From contig JADBKR010000008.1 of assembly GCA_014896295.1 (NCBI GenBank), positions 372,001 to 436,000 on the forward strand: a stretch of DNA of 64,000 bases. The letters are read 5' to 3'. The notes beneath the pieces are model-generated. The model was not told where the DNA came from. It did no database searches and worked only from the letters and a program-made list of their open reading frames with translations. The translations under genes and the position numbers were made by a program. Source of the DNA: Limnochordaceae bacterium (GTDB lineage Bacteria > Bacillota > Limnochordia > Limnochordales > Geochordaceae). Shown here piece after piece: positions 44,198-56,962 of the stretch (positions within the stretch are counted from its first letter, which is position 1; each line of letters begins with the position of its first letter).

Positions 44198-45673
44198 CGC
44201 CCATCCGCTGCCTTTCCGGTGCCGCCCGCCGCCTCTTGGGGCAGCTGGAGGAGGTCCGGGATGCGCCCCAGCACCGGCGCCCCCGCGAGGCGCTCCAGCT
44301 CCTGCTCGTCACGCACCGATGTGTCCACCAACTCCAGGGCGAACGCCACCCCCACCCCCACGAACAACCCCAGGAAGAGCGCCACCGCCATGTTGAGCAG
44401 CGGCCTGGGCGAGACCGGGGTCGACGGCAGCGCTGCAGGGTCCACCACCCGCACGTCCGCCGTCACGGTCGCCTCCTGGATGCGGAGTTCCTCGTAGCGC
44501 GTGCGCAGCATCACGTAGAGCTCCTCGTTGACCCGGCGCTCCCGTTCCAACCGGGCGAGCTCCAGCTCCCGCGAGGGAAGCTCCAGCATGGCCGCCTCCT
44601 GGGTCGCAATCAGCCGCCGGATAGCCGCCTCCCTGGCCTGCTGGGCGAGCTGGTCGACCTCGAGCCCGATGAGCTCCTGCACCAACCCCTGGTGGATGGG
44701 GTTGAGCGTCTCGGTTTGCGCCGACACCACCCGGGAGACCTCCTGGCTCATGAGGCGCCGCAGTTCGGCCGCCTGCGCCTCGAGCGAGGTGACCTGGGGG
44801 TGGCTGGGGCCCAGGGACTGCCGGGCGGCCGAGAGCTGCGCCTCCACGTCGGTGAGCCGCACCCGCAGGCTCTCCACCAGGGGGTTGGCGGCAATGGTGG
44901 TCGAGGTGACCAGCGTGGGCAGTTGATGCTGGAGCTGGGCACGCACCTGGGCGATGCGGGTCGCGGTCTCCTGCAAGCCCGATCTCCACGCCGGCCCGCA
45001 GCTTCTCCAGTTCGGCCAGCTTGTCGACGGCGGCCCGGGCCTGCTGGGAGGGCTCCACGACCTTCTGGCGCTCCTTGTACTGGAGCAGGGCGTTTTCGGA
45101 GGCGCGCAGGCTCTCCTGCACCTGGCGCAGCTGCGAGCTGACGAACTCCAGCGCCGAGCGGGCCTCCAGGCGGTTCATCTCCTGGTTGAAGGTCATGAAC
45201 TCCTGCACGATGGCGTTGGCGACCGCCTGCGCCTCCGCCGGGTCCGAGAGGCGAACGCTCACCCGCACCGTGTCCGTGTTGGCCACCGGCTGGATCGTCA
45301 CCGACCGGCGCAGCCGGTCGACCTGCTCCGCAGTGGCGTGCTCGCCACCCAAGAGCTGGCGGGCCACCCGCTCCGTGACCGTACGGCTCTTGAGGAGTTC
45401 TACGTAGTTTTGCAGCGACGGCTTGGAGCCGAGCAAGAACGCCGCAGCACCCTGTTCCTGGAGAGCCAGGCTGGCAGTGCTCGGCCGGATGAGCACGGTG
45501 GTGGTCGCCTCGTAGATGGGCGTCGCCGCCTTCGTCGCGAGGTAGGCGGCCAGCGCGGCCGCGGCCACCAGGGCGCCGATCAGGAAGCGCCGGCGCCACA
45601 AGACCTGCAGGTACTGGCGCAGGTCGATCTCGTCAGAGGCCGTCTCGGCCGGGGGCACCACTGGAGTTGCCAT
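44194..45673 (-). CDS. Wzz-like polysaccharide co-polymerase (frame broken near 44969)
   Basis: From the ATG at 45673, 'IDLRQYLQVLWRRRFLIGALVAAAALAAYLAT' gives the first membrane helix and Wzz domain. A coiled-coil periplasmic region reaches 'KLRAGVEIGL', where one extra T (GCTTGCAG instead of GCTGCAG) shifts the frame. The next frame continues 'QETATRIAQVRAQLQHQ' through more coiled coil to the second helix ('LLNMAVALFLGLFVGVGVAFALELVD') and a GNVR-like tail. The total, 1480 nt, is 493 codons plus one base. It activates the BY-kinase and governs chain length. Either a true lesion or a sequence error. Confidence 0.88.
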
Positions 45674-45679
45674 CGCCCG

Positions 45680-48278
45680 TCACTTCCCCGTCATCAAGTC
45701 ACGAAAGAGCTTGACCGCACTCAGGGCGCCGACGACCTGGCTCCAATCGGGCCAGCGGGTCTCCGGGACGACCACGATGTCGCCCGCCCGGATGGGAGGG
45801 TTGTCCGAGGCGTTGCCCTGGAAGAGCACTGCGCCGCGGCCGGCCGCCGCCTTTTCCGGAGTGCCTTCGGCTCGCATGATGCCCACCGATTCCAACACGG
45901 CCCGCTTGGTGGGTCCCCGGCCAGGGCCAGGACGTCGAGCAGCCTGACGGGCCCCGGCGAGGGGAGCACGTAGAGGCCGGGCCTCTGCACCTCGCCCATC
46001 ACCAGCACGTCACGACGGGTCGCCGGCACGTACAGGACGTCACCGTCTTGGACGGGCATGTTGGACTCCGGCAGCTGGCCGCTCACGAGCCGTTCGTAGT
46101 CGAGGTGGTAGACGAGCGGCGCAGGCCCGTCCGCCTGGGGCTGTGTCGCCGCCGGCCTGCCGGCTGCCGCGGGGACACTCCCCGCCGCATCTGGGGGTGC
46201 GGGAGAGACTGCCGCCGCGCTCGCCCCCCTTACGCCCCGGGTCAGGATGATGTCCGTTACGGCCACGTCGGGGCGCACGCCGCCGGCCAGGGCGAGCAGG
46301 TCCAGGATCCGCGCTCCCGGCGGAGGCACGTAAGCGCCGGGTCTTCCAACCTCCCCGAGCACCAGCACCTGCCGCAGCGGCGGGATGTACAGGAGGTCGC
46401 CCGGCTGCAGGGGGACGTTGTCCGGGGAAGCCGGATCTCTCACGAGCCTTTCGACGTCGATGGTGCGGTGGCCACCATCGGGACGGCTCAGGAGCGTCGC
46501 AACCGCCTCGCCGTCGGAGCGCGGGCCGCCTGCCATGGCCAGCGCGTCCAGCACCCGGGCGCCCGGCCTCACCGGGTAGCTTCCAGGGCGCTCGACGGCT
46601 CCGAGCACGAAGACCTCCCGTTGCGCCCGGGGCACGAGCACGAGATCACCCGGCTGAAGCAGCATGCCAGCTCCGGCGGGCGCCGCCACCAGCGTGGCGC
46701 CGGCGCTCGTCTGCCTGCCGAGCGAGGAGAGATCCAGCTCGATGGCGGGGGCAGCGCCGTCCTGCGCTTCCCTTGCCCGCCGGGTCAAGCTCACGCGGCC
46801 GAGCTCGGCCTGCTCGGTGGGCCCGCCCGCCGCCGCCAGGGCTTCGGCCAGCGTCAGGCCGGGCCGGTAGGGCACGAGGCCCGGGCGAGCCACCTCGCCC
46901 ATGACCGCCACCTGCCGGACCACCCCGGGCACCACCAGCGTGTCGCCCGGCTGAAGGGCCACGGGCGGGACGGGCACCCCCGAGTGCGGGTCGACGATCC
47001 CCGTGAGGTCGACGGGGATCGCTTGCCGGGTCCCGTCCGCCAGGGTCCGGCTGAGGGTGGCCCGGCCGGCATCCGCATCCTGCGTCAGCCCCCCGGCCAG
47101 GGCGACCAGGTCCTGAAGGGTCATCCCGGGACGCACGGCAAGGGCCCCGGCCGCACCACTTCGCCCAGGACGGCTACCTGCCGCACCGTCTCCGGCACGA
47201 AGACGACGTCACCGGGGCGGAGCTCCACGTTGGCGGCTGGAGCGGCCCCGCCCCCGACGAGCTGGTCCAGCGGAATGGGCGTGCTGCGAGCTTCGCCGGC
47301 GCGAGTCAGGAGAGCCGTACTGCTTGCTCGCTCCGGGACCGGGCCGCCTGCCGCCGCCAGCGCGTCGAGGAGCCGGCTGCCCGGGGGAAGGCGGTAGGCC
47401 CCCGGCGCTTGCACCGCCCCGAGTACCAGCACCTGGCGGGCCTGTGGCACCCACAGGAGATCCCCGGGCCGGACGGTCACGTTGGACTTGCTCGTGGGGT
47501 CCTCGAGGGCAGCCGCCAGGTCGACGGGCAGCACCTCCTCGGCGCTCTCGCCGTCAGGCCGGCGGGTCAACCGAGCCGCCCTGGGGTCGGCGTCGTCCTC
47601 GAACCCACCGGCCAGCGCGAGCAGCTCGGCTACCTTCATGCCCGGGCGGACCGGGTGGGCTCCCGGGTTGCGCACCTGGCCCAGTACCATGGCGGGCCGC
47701 GCCCGTGGGACGTACAGGACGTCGCCGTCCTCGAGCTCCGGCGCCTCGGTGCCGGGACCCCCTTCCAGCACGCGGCCCAGGTCCACGGGGACGGCCTGCG
47801 TGGCGTCGCGGGCTCGCCTGGTGAGCACCGCGTGGGAGAGGTCCGCCTGCTCGAGCACGCCGCCGCCCAGGCCGAGCAGGTCCGGCAGGCGGGCGCCGGG
47901 AGGCACCTCGTAGGCCCCCGGCCGGCTCACCTCACCGAGGATGACCACCTTCAAGGTGCGAAACCGGGCGACGCTCACCGTGACCTGGGGATCCCGCACG
48001 AACCGCCCGAGTTTCGAGGCGATCTCCCGCCCCAGCTCCTCGGGCGTGCGCCCCTGCGCGAGGACGTCGCCGGCAAGCGGAAAGGAGACATACCCGTCCG
48101 GCCGCACCTCGGCCGTCACCTGGAGATCGGCATGCCCCCACACGCCGATGGCGAGGAGATCTCCCGGCCCGAGCCGGTACGGGCCCGGCCCGGCGGCCAC
48201 CGGCGCCGGGAGGGTGACCAGCGCCAGCAACGTGAGGAGGGCAACCGGCCGGAGCCGCCTGCCGCGGGAACCACCCAT
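45680..48278 (-). CDS. Polysaccharide export protein with about eight SLBB domains (frame broken twice)
   Basis: The ATG at 48278 has GGAGG six bases upstream. Signal peptide, then a Wza-type export domain ('YRLGPGDLLAIGVWGHADLQVTAEVRPDGYVSFPLAGDV', in pieces) and a series of SLBB repeats, each beginning V-x-G-x-V-x-x-P-G. I count eight: GEVSRPGAY, GQVRNPGAH, GAVQAPGAY, GEVVRPG, GEVARPG, GAVERPGSY, GEVGRPGAY, GEVQRPGLY. Two frame breaks, near 47149 and near 45915, each fit one missing G in a G-run. The 2599 nt become 2601 (867 codons) with both restored. The C-terminus is 'QVVGALSAVKLFRDLMTGK'. It should form the outer export channel for the polymer. Confidence 0.85.
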
Positions 48279-48436
48279 CGAGAGCCTCCCATCTGCGGGG
48301 TCATGTCTACCTCGGGAGGAGAGGGCTTCGGCGGGAGCAGTGGTCCATCCTGTCAGACGAGCCAGCCGCTATGGCAGAAAGCAACCGGTAACTCGCAGGT
48401 GTGCCCGTCTCATGGCCGCACCCGCGCTTTCGAAGC

Positions 48437-49495
48437 TCACGCGCCAATACGACGGCTCCCGGCGACCGCCCGGATCGCCCGCGCCGCCTCGTCGACGTCC
48501 GAATCGTCGATGTGGCGGTGGGTCACGAAGCGCAGCACCGTGGGGGCCACCGCGAGCGCCCACACGTTGTGGCCAGAGGCGAGCCGCTCCCCGAACTCCG
48601 CCGCCGAAAGCCCGGTGCCGCGCACGTCGACCATGACCATGTTGCTGGGCGGCTCTGGGCCCACCTCGATGCCCGGGACGCCCACCAGCTGCTGTGCGAG
48701 CCGGCGCGCCCTCTGATGATCTTCGGCCAGCCGCTCGACCATGGTGCGGATGGCGACCAGGCCCGCGGCCGCCAGGACGCCGGCCTGGCGCATCGCGCCG
48801 CCGACCATCTGCCGGCGCTTGCGGGCCTCCTCGACGAACGCCCGTGTCCCGAGCACCAGGCTCCCCACGGGCGCCGACAGCCCCTTCGAGAGGCAGAACA
48901 TCAGCGAATCCACCGGCGCCGCCAGCTCCGCCGCCGGCACCCCCAGCGCCACGGCGGCGTTGAAGATCCGCGCCCCGTCCATGTGCACCGGCACGTCGTG
49001 CCGGTGCGCCGCCTCTGCCGCGGCCCTCACCTGCTCGACGCTCCAGACAGTGCCGCCGGCGTAGTTGTGGGTGTTTTCGATGCAGAGCAGCGCCGTTCGT
49101 GGGGAGAGCACGCTCGGCGCGCGCACGGCGGCCTCCACCTGCTCGGGCCGCAAGATCCCGTCCGGCGTGACAATGGTGCGCACCATGGCGCCGACGACGC
49201 CGCCCAGGCTGCCCGCCTCCGACATCACGACGTGGGCGCGGTGCTCGGCAATCACTTCTTCGCCGCGCCGCACCCAGGTCAGCAGGCTCACCAGGTTGGC
49301 CATGGTGCCGCTCGGCACCAGCATGGCCGCCTCCTTGCCGAGCAGCGCGGCCGCCTCCTCTTCGAGCGCCGCGACCGTGGGGTCGTCTCCCCGGGCGGAG
49401 TCGCCCACCTCCGCCTCGTACATCGCCCGCCGCATGGCTTCGGTCGGTTCGGTGATGGTATCGCTGCGGAAATCGTGACGGCCCTTCAGCAACAC
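48437..49495 (-). CDS. Low-specificity L-threonine aldolase (PLP)
   Basis: 352 aa from the GTG at 49495 with AGGAGG five bases upstream; the open frame further up lies in dcd. 'DFRSDTITEPTEAMRRAM' and 'GDDPTVAALEEEAAALLGKEAAMLVPSGTMAN' (pieces) are signature blocks, and the PLP lysine lies in 'MFCLSKGLSAPVGS'. It splits L-threonine/allo-threonine to glycine and acetaldehyde. It begins 20 bp after dcd, which lies upstream. Confidence 0.95.
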   Translation of the reverse strand: MLLKGRHDFRSDTITEPTEAMRRAMYEAEVGDSARGDDPTVAALEEEAAALLGKEAAMLVPSGTMANLVSLLTWVRRGEEVIAEHRAHVVMSEAGSLGGVVGAMVRTIVTPDGILRPEQVEAAVRAPSVLSPRTALLCIENTHNYAGGTVWSVEQVRAAAEAAHRHDVPVHMDGARIFNAAVALGVPAAELAAPVDSLMFCLSKGLSAPVGSLVLGTRAFVEEARKRRQMVGGAMRQAGVLAAAGLVAIRTMVERLAEDHQRARRLAQQLVGVPGIEVGPEPPSNMVMVDVRGTGLSAAEFGERLASGHNVWALAVAPTVLRFVTHRHIDDSDVDEAARAIRAVAGSRRIGA

Positions 49496-49515
49496 CCTCG
49501 ACCTCCTGTCGCCGT

Positions 49516-50091
49516 TCACACTCGGGGAAGGACGATCCCCTGCTGGTCCTGGTACTTGCCCTGCCGGCTCGAATAGGTCACCGCCGGCCGCTCGCCCCGG
49601 AAGAAGAGCATCTGGGCGATCCCCTCGCCGGCGTAGATGCGGGCGGGCAGCGGCGTGGTGTTGCTGATCTCGATGGTCAGGTAGCCCCGCCACCCGGGCT
49701 CGGCCGGGGTGATGTTGACGATGATCCCGCACCGGGCGTAAGTCGACTTGCCGAGGGTGATGCAGACCACGTCCTCGGGAATGCGCAGGTACTCCACCGA
49801 CCGGGCCAGCGCGAACGAGTTGGGAGGGATGATGCAGACATCGCCCTCGAAGTCGACGAAGGCGCCGGGGTCGAAGTGCTTGGGATCCACGATGGAGCTG
49901 TTGACGTTGGTGAAGATCTTGAACTCCCGGGCCACCCGCAGGTCGTAACCGAAGCTCGACAGCCCGTAGGAGATCACCCGCCGCTCGTGGGGCGTGTTGG
50001 CGTCCACCACCCGCACCTGCTCGGGCACGAACGGCTCGATCATGCCCTGCTCCAGGCTGAGACGGGCGATCTCGCGATCGTTGAGGATCAC
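49516..50091 (-). CDS. dcd: dCTP deaminase
   Basis: 191 aa from a GTG at 50091. '[18 protein letters not shown]', '[11 protein letters not shown]', '[18 protein letters not shown]' (with the catalytic Glu) and the C-terminal '[13 protein letters not shown]' match Dcd. It makes dUTP (or dUMP) from dCTP. It is divergent from the c-di-AMP receptor gene and followed by the aldolase. Confidence 0.96.
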   Translation of the reverse strand: MILNDREIARLSLEQGMIEPFVPEQVRVVDANTPHERRVISYGLSSFGYDLRVAREFKIFTNVNSSIVDPKHFDPGAFVDFEGDVCIIPPNSFALARSVEYLRIPEDVVCITLGKSTYARCGIIVNITPAEPGWRGYLTIEISNTTPLPARIYAGEGIAQMLFFRGERPAVTYSSRQGKYQDQQGIVLPRV

Positions 50092-50178
50092 GCTAGGCTC
50101 CCCACCCTATCCTGTGCTCAAGGCGGGCAGATTCCCCGGCAAGGCTCCAACTCCTGCGACAGGGATAGACGCCGGATG

Positions 50179-50193
50179 GGGGAATTCTTCCCC
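50179..50193. promoter_or_regulatory. Palindrome in the dcd/darA divergent region
   Basis: GGGGAA-TTC-TTCCCC sits midway between the divergent starts (50091 and 50243). It may be a protein-binding site; no regulator is suggested by the sequence. Confidence 0.25.
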
Positions 50194-50242
50194 GGGTGAG
50201 ACGGGTGAGCGACGCCGGCAAAGGTGGGAGATCCCTACGGCC

Positions 50243-50563
50243 ATGAAGCTCATCATCGCCATCGTCGACGACAGCGACAGCCGGGCCTTGGTCGACGCGC
50301 TCACCCAAGCACGCATCGGCGTCACGCGCCTGGCCAGCACCGGCGGGTTCTTGCTCGAGGGTAACACCACGCTGATGATAGGAGCCGAAGAGCACCAGGT
50401 CGATCAGGTGCTCCACCTGATCCGGACGACGTGCGTGCGGCGGGCGCGCCTGCTGCCCCAGCCCATCACCGAGATCCCCGGCAGCACCCCCATGCCGCTG
50501 GAGGTCGAGGTCGGCGGCGCGGTGGTCTGGGTGCTGCAGGTCGAGCGCATCGAGCGGGTCTGA
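50243..50563 (+). CDS. darA: Cyclic-di-AMP receptor DarA/PstA (PII-like)
   Basis: 106 aa from the ATG at 50243 with AAGGTGGGAG upstream; open frame to 49994 is antisense to dcd. The chain 'MKLIIAIVDDSDSRALVDAL', 'RLASTGGFLLEGNTTLMIG' and 'QVDQVLHLIRTTC' is the DarA/YaaQ (DUF970) pattern, a PII-like trimer that binds cyclic di-AMP. The name should not be confused with the DarT/DarG toxin system. Its output in the cell is not known. Confidence 0.93.
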   Translation: MKLIIAIVDDSDSRALVDALTQARIGVTRLASTGGFLLEGNTTLMIGAEEHQVDQVLHLIRTTCVRRARLLPQPITEIPGSTPMPLEVEVGGAVVWVLQVERIERV

Positions 50564-50576
50564 GGGCCCGGTCGCC

Positions 50577-50795
50577 TCAGGCGTGGAAGTAGACCTCGAA
50601 GGGCGACCCGTCTTCCTGTACTCCCCAGGCCCGGAGCGCGCTGCCTTCCACGTCGGATCGGGTGGCATCTTCGTCCGCCACGTCGGATAGGGCGATCCAG
50701 TAGCGCGCGCCGCAAGGGCACCGCCCGCCCTCCTCCAGGTCGGCCGGCCGGACGGTATGGCGCCTGCCGCAATGCGGGCAACGAAAGCAGGGCAC
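50577..50795 (-). CDS. Small zinc-ribbon protein
   Basis: 72 aa from a GTG at 50795. Cysteine pairs CPHC (6-9) and CPCG-type (about 26-28) suggest a zinc ribbon, followed by an acidic tail. No named family. It converges with darA, 13 bp apart. Confidence 0.55.
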   Translation of the reverse strand: MPCFRCPHCGRRHTVRPADLEEGGRCPCGARYWIALSDVADEDATRSDVEGSALRAWGVQEDGSPFEVYFHA

Positions 50796-50855
50796 CGTGT
50801 CCCGTGCGCCCCCCTCCGGTCGCCCTTAGCGTAACCGGGACGGCGCCCGGCGCGC

Positions 50856-51587
50856 TCAGGAAGGCACCGGCTGCCCTCCCAGCGCCAGCAATGCGAGCAG
50901 CCCCAGCGCGTTGGCCGCCACGTGCGCGCCGATGGCCGCCCCGATGTGGCCTCTGCGGCTGTACCAGAGCGCCAGCACCAACCCCGTCGCCCACAGCCCC
51001 GGCAGGTGCGCCACGAAGCCGTGCACGAGGGCGAAGGAGAAGGCGGAGAGGGCCGCGGCCGGCCAGGCCGGCAGCGAGACCACCCGCACGAGGTACCGGT
51101 GCACGTACCCCCGGAAGAACAGCTCCTCCGCAACCGGCGCCACCACGAGCACGATGGCGGCACCCAGCACCCACCACGGCGCCGGCAGCTGCAAGAGCAG
51201 CGCCCGCTGGCGGCGCGCTTCGAGCAGCAGTGCTCCGGCCACCGGCTCCCCGTGGCCCACCATCGTGGCCGCCACCACGACCAGGCGGTTGACCAGGAGC
51301 TCCACCAGGGCCACCACCGCTCCGAAGGGAAGACCCCTGGCGAACTCGCTCCATGCGGCTGCCGCCGGCTCCGGCCCCAGCCTGCGCCAGGCGACGTATC
51401 CCAACACGCCGAACCCGCCCTGCAGCACGAGGGTGGCCGCGACCTGGGATTGCCGCGGGGCCAGGCCGGTGGCGGCTACCAGCGGCTCTGCCAGGCCCGC
51501 CGCGAGCACGAGCAGAAGCGGCGAGCCGGCGACCACTCCCGACGCAGCCAGCACGCGCCCCCAAGGGCTGTCCCGGCCTCCGGTCAT
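50856..51587 (-). CDS. CPBP-family intramembrane metalloprotease
   Basis: 243 aa, about six to seven membrane helices. Motifs of the CAAX-protease-like (ABI) family: 'VAEELFFRGYVHR' (EExxxR), 'FALVHG' (second metal His) and 'IGAHVAANALG'. Start ATG overlaps the guaB stop region. In bacteria such proteins are linked to peptide immunity or envelope stress; the partner is unknown here. Confidence 0.9.
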   Translation of the reverse strand: MTGGRDSPWGRVLAASGVVAGSPLLLVLAAGLAEPLVAATGLAPRQSQVAATLVLQGGFGVLGYVAWRRLGPEPAAAAWSEFARGLPFGAVVALVELLVNRLVVVAATMVGHGEPVAGALLLEARRQRALLLQLPAPWWVLGAAIVLVVAPVAEELFFRGYVHRYLVRVVSLPAWPAAALSAFSFALVHGFVAHLPGLWATGLVLALWYSRRGHIGAAIGAHVAANALGLLALLALGGQPVPS

Positions 51588-51588
51588 C

Positions 51589-54550
<2,962 letters not shown>

Positions 54551-54689
54551 TGCGATCCCCTGCCTGCAAGACGGTCCCGGCTGCCCCCTTCGGTTCGTCG
54601 CACCGGCGGTCTGCACCTCTGAGGGGAGCAACGGGCATCCGTCCCTTCCCGCCCGGGGGGCAGGAGTGTACCATAAAGGAACGGAACTT

Positions 54690-56945
54690 GTGAACGAAAG
54701 GACAAAGTCGGCCGGCTCCCCGTCCGGCCCCTGGAATGGTGGAACCTCCATGACGGATGCAAACGCTGCTCGTACATCTGCCCCATCCCACACGTTGGAG
54801 GCCGGCGCGACCGACCATGCCGGTGCGACCGCCCCAGGCGCGGTGGATCTCACGCGTCTTTACCGGCCTCGTGCGGTGGCGGTCGTCGGCGCCTCCGCCA
54901 ACCCGGCCAAGCTGGGCCACCAGATTCTGCGCAATATTATCGACTCCGGGTACACCGGTCAACTCTACGCCGTCAACCCGAAGGAGACCGAGATCCTGGG
55001 GCGGCCCTGCTACCCCACCATCGAAGCAGCCCCGCCCGTCGACCTGGCGCTCATCGTGGTGCCCGCGCAGGCCGCCGTGGCGGTGGCCGAGGAGTGCGGG
55101 CGCCACGGCGTGGCCCATCTGGTGGTCATCACCGCGGGCTTCAAGGAGACGGGGCCCGAGGGGGCGCGCCGCGAAGCCCAGCTGGTCGAGATCTGCCGCC
55201 GCTACGGCATGGGCCTGGTCGGGCCCAACTGCCTGGGGGTCATCGACACCCACACGCCGCTCAACGCGACGTTCGCCTCCGCCCGGCCGCTGCCGGGCAG
55301 CATCGCCTTCATCAGCCAGAGCGGCGCCCTGGGTTCGGCCATTCTGGACTGGAGCCAGCAGCAAGCCATCGGCTTTTCGAAGTTCATCAGCCTGGGCAAC
55401 AAGGCCGGGCTCACCGAGGTCGACCTGATCCTGGATGCGGCGGCCGACCCCGAGACCCGGGTCGTGGCCGCCTACCTGGAGGACGTCAAGGACGGCGCCC
55501 GCTTCCTTCAGGCCGTCGGGGAGGCATCCCGGCGCTGCCCCGTGCTGATCCTCAAGTCGGGCACGAGCGAGGCCGGCGGCCGGGCAGCATCGTCCCATAC
55601 GGGCGCCCTGGCGGGCAACGACCGGGCGTACGAGGCGGCCTTCGCCCAGACGGGCGTGCTGCGGGTGCAGACCCTGACCGAGCTGTTCGCCCTGGCCACC
55701 GCGTTTGCCAACCAGCCGCTCCCCAAAGGCAATCGGGTCGCCATCGTCACCAACGCGGGCGGCCCCGGGATCATCGCCACGGACGCGGTGGAGCGGGCGG
55801 GGCTCGCCATCGCCCGCTTCACGCCGGAGACGATCAAGGGTCTGCGAGAGAAGCTACCGGCGGAGTGCGCCGTCTTCGACCCGGTCGACGTCGTGGGAGA
55901 CGCTCCCCCGGAGCGCTATCGCATCGCGCTCGACCTGGTCCTGCAGGATCCCGGCGTGGACGCGGTGGTCGTGCTGCTCACGCCGCAGGTGCCGACCCGC
56001 CCGCCCGAGGTCGCCCGGCACATCGTGGAGAGCCGCACGCTCGCTCCGGACAAGCCGGTGCTGGTCAGCATGATCGGAGGCCAGCTGGTGCAGGAGGCGA
56101 CCGAGTACCTGGCGGCCCACCAGGTCCCCTCCTTCACCTTCCCGGAGGAGGCCGTGACGGCCCTGGCCGGCATGTACCGCTACGCTCGTCGCCGGCAGCG
56201 GGACGGGCGGGCGCAGGCCACGGACGTGGATCGGCTCCGCCCCGACGAGGTCCGGTCGGTCTTCCGGGCCGTGCGCTCCGAGCACCGGCGGGTGCTGCTC
56301 GGGCCAGAGGCGGCCCGGGTCGTGGCCGCGTACGGGGTGCAGGTCGCCCCGTCGGAGCTGGCCCGCACGCCGGACGAGGCGGCCTCCATCGCCGAGCGCC
56401 TCGGCTTCCCGGTGGCCCTCAAGATCGCCTCCCCCGAGATCGTCCACAAGAGCGACGTGGGCGGCGTCCGGCTCAAGATCGGTTCGGCCGACGAGGTCCG
56501 CGAGGCATTCGTGGCCATCCAGCAAAACGTGGCCGCGCTCATGCCGGACCACCACTTCTACGGCATCGAGGTCTCGCGCATGATGCCCTCGGGCCAGGAG
56601 CTGATCGTGGGCATGGTGCGGGACCACCAGTTCGGCCCGCTGCTCGCCTTCGGCATGGGCGGCATCTACGTCAACTTGCTGAAGGACGTCTCCTTCCGGC
56701 TGGCCGGGGCGCTGTCCCGGGCCGACGTCGAAGAGATGATCCAGGAGACCAAGGTGTACCAGCTGCTGCGAGGCTACCGTGGCTCCCGGCCTGCCGACGT
56801 CCCCGCGCTGCAGGAGGTCCTGGCCCGGGTGGCGCGGCTTTGCCTGGACTTTCCGGAGATCGCCGAGCTCGACATCAACCCCCTGTTCGCCTACGAGGCA
56901 GGCAAGGGGGTCGTGGCCGTCGACGTGAAGATTACGCTCGGATGA
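54690..56945 (+). CDS. Acyl-CoA synthetase (ADP/NDP-forming), alpha-beta fusion
   Basis: About 751 aa from the GTG at 54690 (AAAGGA nine bases upstream); an ATG at 54750 is the alternative. The CoA-binding domain ('RAVAVVGASANPAKLG'), the succinyl-CoA-synthetase-like ligase domain with the phospho-His in 'SSHTGALAGND', and the C-terminal ATP-grasp domain ('LKIASPEIVHKSDVGGVRLK', 'VSRMMPSGQELIVGMVRDHQFGPLLAFGMGG' in pieces) are complete. It makes acetate (or another acid) and ATP from acyl-CoA and ADP, or the reverse. It is followed by a P-loop/DRTGG partner. Confidence 0.94.
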   Translation: MNERTKSAGSPSGPWNGGTSMTDANAARTSAPSHTLEAGATDHAGATAPGAVDLTRLYRPRAVAVVGASANPAKLGHQILRNIIDSGYTGQLYAVNPKETEILGRPCYPTIEAAPPVDLALIVVPAQAAVAVAEECGRHGVAHLVVITAGFKETGPEGARREAQLVEICRRYGMGLVGPNCLGVIDTHTPLNATFASARPLPGSIAFISQSGALGSAILDWSQQQAIGFSKFISLGNKAGLTEVDLILDAAADPETRVVAAYLEDVKDGARFLQAVGEASRRCPVLILKSGTSEAGGRAASSHTGALAGNDRAYEAAFAQTGVLRVQTLTELFALATAFANQPLPKGNRVAIVTNAGGPGIIATDAVERAGLAIARFTPETIKGLREKLPAECAVFDPVDVVGDAPPERYRIALDLVLQDPGVDAVVVLLTPQVPTRPPEVARHIVESRTLAPDKPVLVSMIGGQLVQEATEYLAAHQVPSFTFPEEAVTALAGMYRYARRRQRDGRAQATDVDRLRPDEVRSVFRAVRSEHRRVLLGPEAARVVAAYGVQVAPSELARTPDEAASIAERLGFPVALKIASPEIVHKSDVGGVRLKIGSADEVREAFVAIQQNVAALMPDHHFYGIEVSRMMPSGQELIVGMVRDHQFGPLLAFGMGGIYVNLLKDVSFRLAGALSRADVEEMIQETKVYQLLRGYRGSRPADVPALQEVLARVARLCLDFPEIAELDINPLFAYEAGKGVVAVDVKITLG

Positions 56946-56962
56946 CGTGAAGGGGGCTTGCC

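Noticed and set aside
48279-48436. Riboswitch or c-di-GMP leader before the SLBB gene
   Set aside because: The 158-bp gap has no recognisable aptamer core and no convincing promoter.
50243-50563. Link of DarA to the DarT/DarG locus
   Set aside because: The shared name is a coincidence; DarA is the PII-like cyclic-di-AMP receptor and unrelated to the toxin system.
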